Positions 23,873 to 33,280 of a DNA stretch of 64,000 nt are shown piece by piece (positions within the stretch are counted from its first letter, which is position 1; every line of letters starts with the position of its first letter). The DNA lies in assembly GCA_914767715.1 (NCBI GenBank), contig OU612066.1:811001-875000 (forward strand), in the 5' to 3' direction. This stretch comes from Membranipora membranacea (lineage: Eukaryota > Bryozoa > Gymnolaemata > Cheilostomatida > Membraniporidae). Made by a program: the position numbers and the translations under genes. Below the pieces are notes generated by a model. The model searched no databases. It was given only the letters and a program-made list of their open reading frames with translations, and was not told where the DNA came from.

Positions 23873-24625
23873 GAGAGAACACAGATGTATCGTATCACAC
23901 TTGATCTATATAAAGGATTAAATTACAAGACAGATCATTGGTGTTGGTAGTGGAAAGCTCAGACATGCTAAATGGAGTAGGGTGTCTCGTCAAACATCCC
24001 ATGGAATAGGATGTGACCTCATCGGTGTTGGTTGTTTTCTAGTATGGTCTGAGAGAGTCTTGAGAATGTGGCTTTGGGTGCAAGTAATCAATTGTGGTAT
24101 GAGTGGTATGTTAAGGTGAGGGTAGTCATTGAGAACTTCTTGATAAACAACTATAGAATTAAATGTTCAGGGTAATAAGATGATGGACGTGGCCTGACCG
24201 AACCTGGTGGGGTATGATATAATTTTAGTGTAATAAAACAAGGGAGCCTCCAGAATGTGGTTTTGGTTACAGTATTCAATTACGACACGCTTAGGTGATG
24301 GGTGTTGTTTAGAAGGTCATGGCGTTTGGATGACGTGGTTGTGGTTATGGGTGCATTGAGATTTTAATATAAATTGAGCCACCAGCGGGGAGAGGGGCAG
24401 GAGGGGCTGATTGACTGTTCTCTCTGGCAAAGCTATCTAGGAAGGATCGTTTGACTCAACATCTTGAACTAATATAATGTAATATTTATATATTGTAATA
24501 ACAGATAACCTCTTTAAAACAATAAATAAATCATTTAAATCTATACAAGGTCAGCAAAGTTTATTTAACTTGAAAGAGCTAGAATATCGAGGCGTTATTC
24601 CCCACCAGTGCACATCAGTTAGATC

Positions 24626-24656
24626 CATAGATATAGAAACAGTTTTTATATCTATG
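24626..24656. mobile_element. Ultrashort hairpin element with 8-bp target duplication (copy 2)
   Basis: A 31-bp hairpin starts CATAGATATA and ends TATATCTATG. It is flanked by GTTAGATC (24618-24625) and GTTAGAAC (24657-24664), one mismatch in eight. It belongs with the 35-bp and 43-bp hairpins at 548 and 25520. It lies in the plus CAP 5' region. Confidence 0.6.
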
Positions 24657-24743
24657 GTTAGAACCCTATATCTATTATATCTATTACAGAAACTCAGAGT
24701 AACACTAGACATACCTACAGACTAACTCATCATCTGTATAACG

Positions 24744-26934
24744 ATGACAGCTCTGTATAACAGAGTATTACTTGTAGCAGTGAGCTTCATCTCCCATGCT
24801 GGTAAGTGTGTAAACTATGAACTGTGTTTCTTAAAGGCCATTAACTTTTTGTCCGATATAATGGGGAATAAAAATAAATAGGTTTTGTCTGAAAACAGCT
24901 TGTCCCAAAAAACTTTTAGTGAATATTTTATAAAGTTATATAACAATTTTTATTTTTCCAAATCAGAACTTGAACCTGGCTTATATTGCTTACTCCTCGG
25001 CTCACAAATTTAAGTTTGAGCTTTGTTACGCTCATGATGTTTTATTTAGATGCTGTGGACGATCAAACCAAGGAGTTAAAGACTTTAACTACTCTTCCTT
25101 ATTCCTTATTCCTCAGCTCACAGTATTAAGTTTGCGCTTTGATACAATTATGATGTTTATTTAGATGCTGTGGACTCTAATACCACCAAATTCATTGAGA
25201 AACATCACAATTATCTAAGAAGTACTCTTCCAGCTGCCTACATGCCTCATATGGTGAGTTCTTTATACTAACTTTCTAAGAAAAGTGATAGAAGGATCGA
25301 GAACCATGAATAAGGTTGTGAGTAGATGGTAAAATTCATTGTAAAGAGTTTGATGAGGGTTAAATATCGAGGAGCTATGCTTATAAATGAATAAGTACCA
25401 GAGAGTTATAACATCCAAAGGATAAATGCTACGGCATTAATAACAATATCCAAACAACAATAACGCATACCATTATGGACTCCACTAGAAATTGTCAGTC
25501 ACCATTACTGTGTTCTTACCATAGACTTAATTATATATATATATTTTTTTTTTAAGTCTATGGTCCTTACAAATTATCCTTTTTTTCGTAGTTGTGGGAT
25601 GATAAATTGGCGAAAAATGCACAGAGCAGGGCTGATGCATGCCAATTCCAGCATAACCGAGGAAGCTACGGTATGACTCTATTAAAAACATTGTCTGGCC
25701 TACTTCTGTACACTATCATGCTCATGCATGAATTATCATGGTTACTAGTTGTGACCCAAAATGCTGATGAAATACCATAAGAAGTTTGTGAAACTGTTTG
25801 ACATAAAAAGTGTTTGAGATGAGATACAATGATTTGGATATGACAAACACTTGACTTAGACAGGATGTTGAACCCACAAACGTCGCAAACGTCAAAACGT
25901 CGCAAACGTCAAATAGTCGCAAACGTCAAAACGTCGCAAACGTCAAAACGTTGCAAACGTCAAAACGTCGCAAACGTCAAAACGTCGCAATCTAGCGTTC
26001 CACTAACGTCGCAATCCCAAAAACGCCGCAACGAAGGGTTTTTATAACGTCGCAAACCCACAAACGTCGCAATTTTTTAAACGTCGCAATAGCTCGAACC
26101 CACTAACGTCGCAAATGTCGCAACTCAACAGAACATATATATGGCTTGGATATGGCATAGATATTACAACACCAATATGATATATTCTGTGTGCGACAGT
26201 CAATTTGTCATCGTATGCTATGGTGAAAGATTCCAAGCCAAGCGCCATCTTCTGTATTTAAGACTTTCTTGAACACTTTGTAGGTGAGAATTCTCTCGAG
26301 AGTAGACCAGCAAGAAGAAAGAGCTGGGAGGACGTCCTTGACAGCTGGTGGAGTCAGATAGATCATTACAACCTGGACACAACTCCCGCTGTCACATGGA
26401 CTAATCTTCTCCAGGTTGGACAATTCACACAGATGGCTTGGGATAAAACTACACGAGTAGGCTGTGCTTGGAAGGACTGTGGTTCAGGCCGAGACTCATT
26501 CACCATCTCTGTGTGTAACTACAACCCTGCGTAAGTATATTATATCCTACAGGGGAGATAACTGAATAAATCTATTAGGTCAATGTACATCTCGAATGAG
26601 TTGCGTCCTCATGAGAACCGATTAGGAAACTGCATTAAGTCATTGTAATTATTCCCATATAATAATTTTGTAGACTTTTTTTCTGTAGTCAGTAAGGTGA
26701 TAGGATTAGAGACATGCATCAGATACATATGATGGGATTTATCTCCACATAATAATAGTCACTGCTGTCTGCCCTCTACATATAAATAACTATTTGTATA
26801 AGTTTGACAGAGCTCTGGTATGAAGGAACTTCAATAAGTTTCATACACTCAATTGCATCTTATGTTATAGCGGTAACTGGCTTGGACAGAAGCCATTTGT
26901 TAGACAGGGTGAGATGTCTAGAAGAGAAAATTAG
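24744..26934 (+). CDS. Secreted CAP (SCP/TAPS, PR-1-like) protein, plus-strand copy
   Basis: Exons: 24744-24801, 25165-25253, 25592-25670, 26284-26530, 26871-26934; 178 codons plus stop. Signal peptide MTALYNRVLLVAVSFISHA. CAP motifs are HHNYLRS, GENS, GQFTQMAWDKTT and ISVCNYNPAGNW. Two changes stand out against the minus copy. The CAP1 His is Gln (GQFTQ for GHFTQ). The C-terminus stops at RREN because AAC-AAG reads AAT-TAG, losing seven residues. Intron sequences also align with the minus copy, so the duplication is fairly recent. A partial duplicate of the exon 2 acceptor lies at about 25050. The function is presumably extracellular, as for other CAP proteins; loss of the His suggests altered metal or ligand binding (inference). 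Confidence 0.92.
25045..25164 (+). repeat. Partial duplicate of CAP exon 2 acceptor
   Basis: The stretch ending TTTATTTAG|ATGCTGTGGAC occurs twice: a decoy exon start at about 25051 and the real exon at 25165. The upstream copy keeps the first codons (DAVDDQTK) and resembles the minus-copy exon 2 more closely there, but then reads into non-coding sequence and a stop. It would be a non-productive alternative acceptor. Confidence 0.65.
25520..25562. mobile_element. Ultrashort hairpin element with 8-bp target duplication (copy 3)
   Basis: A 43-bp hairpin starts CATAGACTTAA and ends TTAAGTCTATG with an A/T-only core. It is flanked by GTTCTTAC (25512-25519) and GTCCTTAC (25563-25570). The end sequence is identical to that of the 548-582 copy. 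It lies in intron 2 of the plus CAP gene. Confidence 0.65.
25870..26120. repeat. ACGTCGCAA-type interspersed tandem repeat in CAP intron 3
   Basis: About a dozen copies of AACGTCGCAA are present. Some form a regular 17-bp unit (ACGTCGCAAACGTCAAA); others are separated by unrelated short words. It is CpG-rich in an AT-rich genome. The minus CAP copy has no such block in the corresponding intron, so it was gained here or lost there. Confidence 0.85.
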
Positions 26935-27589
26935 AGAACTCAAACTTACCCGTAGAGTCTGACTAACACATTACCTGGCAGCAAAGTACACAATAATTTT
27001 CATAATGCTCCAGCTGCTGATATAATATGTCAATATACATAAGGTCTTCATGACCCCGCAACACCATCTCACTTCTTATTACTGTTTTTGACTCCCTGGG
27101 TCTTTAATATTCAGTTCTTTCTAATGAGACATGTTCAGGTTAAGCCAGCAAACCTTATCCATTGTCCAAAGCATGGATTTAATAACTAATATATGAGATG
27201 TATACCAGTTGAACTATAAAATGACGGTTTAAAATGTCGGAGGTGATGTGTTGAAAAAATATTTTGAATACTATTGCTTACACTTCATCCAGAGTGTGTC
27301 GGCTAAGTAGTCTCAACTTTCAGGTGTGATCAACTCAAATATGGTGTTTAATCAGAAATAAACTGCAAAAGTATTATGTTGATCAATACACAAAATACCC
27401 AAAAGACGTATAATATATTTATACTTTTTTGTGAAGTAATTATCTACACATGCAGCGCTAAGATCACAACGGTTACGAGGCATATCGCAGTGCTGCAGAG
27501 ACATACATACAACATTTGTTTGCCCGAATATGTGCAGACAACTTTGCGATTTAAAAAGTTTTAATGGCAGATTGTTTGTATAATAATAA

Positions 27590-28370
27590 TAATAATACAG
27601 TTTATTTATGAAACGCTTAGTAAAATTTTTTATACAATAAAACAATGATTTCTAAGCGTTGTACATGATAAAATGTGAGATAAAATATTCGGTTTAGAAT
27701 AATAAAAAATAAAATAAAAGTGTACATAAAATCTGACAATGAGTTAACGGAAAGATAAAATTATAGTAACTTCTAATAAAATACATGTATGTACACATTA
27801 TATTTAGTTAAATATGGCCACCTGCCAGGCAAAAACAGGCAACCAGCCAGCCTAAAATTAAACATTATAAGTAGATTTAAACAAGAAGGTTTTTAGTTTG
27901 GATTTGAAGAGGGAAGTTGAAGAGATGTCTCGGAGATCAGGTTGGAGGGAATTCCAGACTTTGGGCAGCGTGATGAGTAGGGAGCGATCGCCGACGGTTG
28001 AGAGTTTGCTTGAGAAAGTAGAACTGAGTGTGTTCGATGAGTTGTTGCGAGTGTTGCGAATATGCTTAGATGTTGAAAAAGGACCTGAGAGATATGTTGG
28101 GATTGTTGTTGGATGGTGCACAACTTTATGAGCCATGACACCTAGCTTGAACATTGATCGTGATGTGATAGGGAGCCAGTGGAGTGTAAATCTGGCTTCA
28201 GTGGCTGAGGTGTAGCGATTGTCCCCAGTCAAGCATTTCGCACAGGAATTCTGTATTGTTTGTAATCGGGAAATGACAGTTTTAGGTAAAGCGTAAAAGA
28301 TCGAATTGCAGAAATCTAGCCTGCTGGTGATGAAAGCGTGAATGAGGGTGGCAAACTGAGATTTTGTATG
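27590..28370 (-). mobile_element. LINE fragment: reverse-transcriptase C-terminus and 3' tail (copy 1)
   Basis: Minus-strand translation gives the terminal part of a non-LTR retrotransposon reverse transcriptase: FATLIHAFITSRLDFCNSI, then SCAKCLTGD, LHWLPI and WNSLQPDL, ending about 27858. The 3' UTR ends in a hairpin (AACGCTTA at 27612-27619 pairing with TAAGCGTT at 27653-27660) and a short ATT-rich tail. This layout fits the L2/CR1-like clades. It is 5'-truncated and non-functional. A related fragment is at 55250-56118. Confidence 0.85.
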
Positions 28371-28764
28371 TATTTGAATTTCCTAACAGTACTTGTGAAA
28401 GCAAATAAGACAGTCATTGCAGTTGGTTGGATAAAAGTGAATTAAAATTGGAGCCAGCACATTTTGCTCTGTATACAATGTGAACAGGTAATAAGTGAGA
28501 AAATATTTACAAAAATTTCTAGGTAATTAGACTAGATAGTACACAGGAATCAATCATGTCTACAAAGGTTTTTTTTCAGCAAGGGCAGTCCAGGGGCGTA
28601 TATTCTAAAAAATTTCACTCACTGACTTTTTAGAGATGAGCATAATGATCGGGCGCAGCCCGATCCACACGCCGTAGGCGTGGCGGGGAGGGTGTGGGAG
28701 GGGCGCTTAAGCGCCCTCCCACCATGGAAATTTTTGCATATCGGTAGCAAAATAGTGCAAGCAG

Positions 28765-28832
28765 AGAGGTATTTCAATAGCTCACTGAGGTATTTCAATA
28801 GCTCACTGAGGTATTTCAATAGCTCACTGAGC
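28765..28832. repeat. 21-bp direct repeat x3
   Basis: Three adjacent copies of a 21-bp unit (GAGGTATTTCAATAGCTCACT). Confidence 0.9.
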
Positions 28833-28869
28833 TGTTGGGTACTTTCAGAAAACAACTCAATAGCAGTAG

Positions 28870-29120
28870 GTAACTTCGCGCCCTTGGTATCTATATTAAA
28901 TAATCATTAATTATAATCATTTTCATGGGGAAATCCAACTGAATCCAACTTGAATTCAAGTTGTCTCCCTATTACCAATGAGGAGATAATTCTAAGTTTC
29001 ATGTCAATATCATTGAAAAACCGTATACCTAATCATAAAATCTATTCAGTTGGATTTCCCCATGAAAATGATTATAATTAATGATTATTTAATATAGATA
29101 CCAAGGTCGCGAAATTAACT
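28870..29120. mobile_element. Foldback MITE, arms about 75 bp
   Basis: The left arm (from 28872, including GGGGAAATCCAACTGAAT) and right arm (ending about 29118) are near-perfect complements, with an asymmetric unpaired centre of about 90 bp. No ORF. A tRNA-like SINE piece lies immediately to the right. Confidence 0.85.
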
Positions 29121-29154
29121 AGTAGAAGATTACGGGAAAAATTTTGAAAAAAAA

Positions 29155-29245
29155 CTGACCTAAATGGGAATCGAACCCACAACAATCTAATATACAGTGA
29201 TTATAAAGCAGACGCTCTACACACTGAGCTATTCAGTCACTCACG
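29155..29245 (-). repeat. tRNA-like element (SINE or tRNA pseudogene)
   Basis: On the minus strand: A-box TAGCTCAGTGTGTAGAGC, B-box GGTTCGATTCC, and an acceptor pairing in 6 of 7 positions (GACTGAA with TTAGGTC). A loop TTTATAA would give anticodon TAT. However, the anticodon stem TCTGC has no complementary 3' strand, and the insert after the loop is irregular. I favour a SINE or tRNA pseudogene over a functional intron-containing tRNA-Ile(TAT). Confidence 0.4.
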
Positions 29246-30569
29246 GAAATCCGTGGGCCGTGAGTGCTAATATACGCCACTGGGGCAGTCCTAATACAGC
29301 TGGACTGGGTGAGCTTGTAGCAAATGTTGTCTTGGTAGGATAAATATTGCTTTTCTGCTCTTAAATATTTATTATTTTGGTTTGTACTGTAGTGATAGGA
29401 GCAATATCCACATTTGACAGCAAAATAGAGCTGAATTATCATAGAGTTTCTTTTCTCCACAGTTTTTCGATGTGATGATTGATATCATTGCTGCAGAATG
29501 ATTCATTTGAATGTAATCATTTTGCTCCTGTGTTAATTTAGAGAGCTCTGAGAAATTGGCACAACTTCTAAGATCGATGGTGATTCCCAGATTTTATTGC
29601 ACTGCTTTTGCTTTTGAATATGTAGAGTGTGCAGTGATTTCATGATGCAATGTGGGTGTATATTATAATAATTTGATTTTGCCAATCAAGTCACTTGGAC
29701 CATGCACAAAAAAATAGACCAAAACTTATCAAATGAATTGTCATAAAAGGCAGATTAAATGTACAGATATTATGCTTTAGTATTTGCTGTTGCATATGTG
29801 CAATATGTATTTTCTTATTGACAAATACTATATAACGCAATGCGACTTGAGTGTAGGATGTTAGGATAAATATTTGCGACAATGAATGATTGCAGAAAAA
29901 CTTCAAAACTGGGTTATATGGGATTTAAGAGTTTATCAATGGGGGAAAAAGATGATGAGGCAGCAAACGAGATATGTGTTACAAATGGAAAGTGGAAGGA
30001 TTTAAGAACTCCCCATAAAATGTTGGACGTTCTCTAAGAGTTGACCTATAGGAATCTTCCTAGAATGGTTTCTGTATCAATTGTAACACCAATGTAGTAA
30101 GTTTGAGGACAGCTAAGATGATGGAAAGCTAATATAAGCTTGTTTTAGGAAGAGAATCAATACTCGGAAACTAGTACCCTATTTTGCGTAGGTGACGAGC
30201 AAATCATTTGCGGACATAAATAGTATGGCTGGCCATAGACTATGTATTTTTGATTTGTTTTTGGATATGTCAAGAGCCTCTTGTCTTGTCTTATATGGGG
30301 GTAATGGTATGAAGCGGTACTCTCCAGAGAACTGGTGATTGACACCCCTAGTGCTCAAAGCGATGAACTCCCTCTCAGGAGTTTTCATTGCTCAAAGACC
30401 CCAAGAAATTTTTTGATTATTACTGATAAAACACATCCTTGATGTTAGAAAGATGAGTAGTTCCATCCGTTGGTTTTGTGATTATGAGAGTTGTCTGAGT
30501 TTGAGATGTGTATGATTTGTGAGAGTTTGTTGGTTGTGAAGTTGACGATTTTGAGTTTTTGTGGTATGT

Positions 30570-30690
30570 GGGTAAGGAGAAGCCAGGGTCACAAATCCCT
30601 CGAGACGAGAGAGGGGAATGAACCCGGGACCTCTCGCTTGATAGTAACGGATGTGATAATTTGCGCTATCAATGTCAAGAGAAGAGCCTA
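30570..30690 (-). repeat. tRNA-like SINE remnant
   Basis: The minus strand shows a B-box-like GGGTTCATTCCCC and an upstream degenerate A-box (TAGCGCAAATT). No paired acceptor stem is visible. Confidence 0.35.
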
Positions 30691-33280
30691 ATCAAGCAAA
30701 AAACATTCATCTCATGCAGCAGTACTTTATAGTAACCAAACTCTGAAACTAAGCTGGATAATTTATGGTCATTTTATTTGAACTCCATCCCTAATTGCCG
30801 AGATTGCTAGATTTAGTCAGATTTTGTACCAAGCTGGCTCAGCTAAGCATCAATTGGCTTGGTAGTGATGGTTTTCCCTCACTATGGATGAGCATATCAC
30901 CAATGAGGTTTAGTTCATTGATATCACTATCACTTCAAGTCAAAAACATTGGCTCCGCCTAATGCACAAATCTTGAGGGAGTTGTCCCATCTTGACTTGA
31001 AGGAAGACAAGTCAGAATCAAAATCATATCATAGAACTCTGGTTACAGTTCTTGATCTCAAGCTTTTACTGTGACCTAGATTATTGAAACGATAAGTATA
31101 ATTGGCTGAAAATGAGCTCTTACGTCATAGCGCGCCTGTTGGGCAAAATGCTCAGTGCATTTTGCTTCTACCAATCAATGGCAATACATCATCTTTAGTT
31201 TAGTCATTCATTGATATGGATCTACAGCAGATTTTGACAATGGGTCTGCATCTCTAAATAACCCCACATGCAGGCCCATCTTCTCATTGTTGCATTCCAT
31301 TTATGCATTTCCCTCATTTAGAGTATGATCCATATATATATTTTGTTGTCTTGTTTGTTGTTGTTGTAACTTGTACGTTGTCATTTATTTGTTTTGCTTA
31401 CTTAACTCACATACCGGAAAGGGGCTTACTTACTTGGTACTATAGCAGTGACCATAGAACACTGGAATACTGATTAATAGGGGTAGATGGTCACTCCTAG
31501 ACTGGCCCACCAAACTTCACTAGTACAGGTAGTAGGACCTAGTCAAGTTACTAGTTAGTAGTAGAGGTGGTAGACTGAGTAGTTTCATGGGTCATCTGAA
31601 TCCTCTGCAGGACCTGCCTGGCACAGAGCATGGATCCAATAGGCATCTTTGGACTGGTGTAGATCCCCGAGGCTTGCAAGTACATGCTACGCTTAAAAAA
31701 ATCACCATCCATTCCTATGAAGTAAAATAATAAGTCTGTCTTCGGTCTGTCTTAGGCTTAAAACTCATTTTCAATGTTCGCAAGTTTCTGTCTGATCTGA
31801 CCAGGCCCAGTTGTCTGATTGTATGTGTTGAATGTTGGGTGCGATAGCTGCATCAATTTTGAAGATCTTGTGAGTTGAATGATATTACTCTTATACAATT
31901 GACAAACCTCAATCATTCATAAAAACAAAACCCTATGAGGGAAAGTGGTTGATGTTGTTTATCATTCAGAGCTCCATCGTTTTCGAGCTACTGCAGCAAG
32001 AGCTTTAAATTTACTACAGAGATTTAGAACGGCTGTAGCATCAGGAGTTTGAAAGTTGCAATGGATTGAACAGGTTGTCATGGCCAATTCATTATTAATT
32101 TCATACAAAAATAATATCAAATTGATCGCGAGAAGCATTGAATCTATAGCAATTTACAAACTTGAAATCAGATCAAATTTATTCGAGATATCAGCAGTAA
32201 ACCTGGATTTTGAACTGCAAATAAATGATATAATCGTTGCTACTACAAAACTCACTCAAATTAATATGCCTCACTTTGGCTGTATATGGTGTCATGTCTA
32301 GGTTAATTATGAAGTCTATGTGTAGAAATTGCAGTTAACCTCGAGAGCAATAGAGTGAGGATTGGCTTTTGGATTTTTACCGCTCCGCCAAGTCAGCGGT
32401 AGTTGTTTGACATCCATACTTGGTTGTTAAGCTATTGAGTTTAAAAAAAGAGACCTATGATAGGTCTCCTGGCTACTTACCCAAAACTCATGATGGGTAT
32501 CAAATTATATGTAATTTTTTTAAGTTATAAATGGGCATAGATTTGAACCTTTGTTTTGAGCTCCAATACATGATTTTCTAAGATGCCCTCTGAGAAGATC
32601 CCAGCTGTTTTCTCAGAGTATATCATTGAGGAGTTATTTTAGAAGGCCGGTATTGCTGAAGCATTCTATATTATTTCTATCAATTGGTATTCTCAAATAT
32701 CTTGAGACCCAAAGAAGTATTTCAAGTAAATATGTTTAATCATGGTGACATATTTTTATATTTTCTATTTAGCCACGTAATTCTGAATGGGCGCTCCCGC
32801 AGGAAGAACTCAAAGCTTTGTGGTATTGTGAGCCCACATGTAAGTTTGTCAGATAGCGGTCACTTCCCAGAGCTATCTTATGGTGTATCATAGACAATCT
32901 ATGAAGGGTCCATCAGTTGGTCCAGTGCACTGGTTATGTCAGATTTTCCAGTCGAATACTTCTGTTAAAACAACAACAAAGGCGGCTTTGTATATTATGT
33001 ATAAGTCCTCAATTACAATTATGATAAACATGCTATCACGTTATAGTTTGGAAATAACCATAGTCTTAAAGATAGTCTCTTTTGTACAATATATAAGTTA
33101 TGGAAATAACAACTGTTACTATTGCAATATAGGTGTATGTATGGTTAGTATTTATGTCGTTGCTATACAAGTCTTTCACAATTCAGTAATTCTGATTGGT
33201 TAATTACAGATAGCAGTATGGGCGTGATAGTACCCAGCCTTACACTCAATAAAACTTAGGCTACTTAATATTTGATCACG

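Larger units (their letters stand above)
21830..24743. other. Spacer between head-to-head CAP genes
   Basis: It holds the two divergent promoters, a 141-bp palindrome (21956-22096), a tRNA-derived SINE (about 22720-22960), a perfect 53-bp-arm hairpin element (23065-23181), and a block of about 790 bases (about 23900-24686) found only on the plus-copy side between TATA box and ATG. No coding sequence is supported; the minus ORF at 22956-23492 spans the hairpin element and has no domain. Confidence 0.6.
26935..33280. other. Intergenic region between CAP and BLTP1
   Basis: It contains a LINE 3' end (27590-28370, minus), a 21-bp direct repeat x3 (about 28765-28830), a 250-bp foldback (28870-29120), and two tRNA-like SINE pieces (29160-29245 and 30570-30690, both minus sense). 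From 30700 to 33280 I see no gene or repeat I can support; ORFs there have no domain. Confidence 0.5.

Noticed and set aside
25870-26120. CRISPR-like array
   Set aside because: Repeats are too short and irregularly spaced, no cas genes are present, and the context is a eukaryotic intron.
29155-29245. Intron-containing tRNA-Ile(TAT)
   Set aside because: The acceptor mostly pairs, but the anticodon stem lacks its 3' partner; kept only as a SINE or pseudogene.
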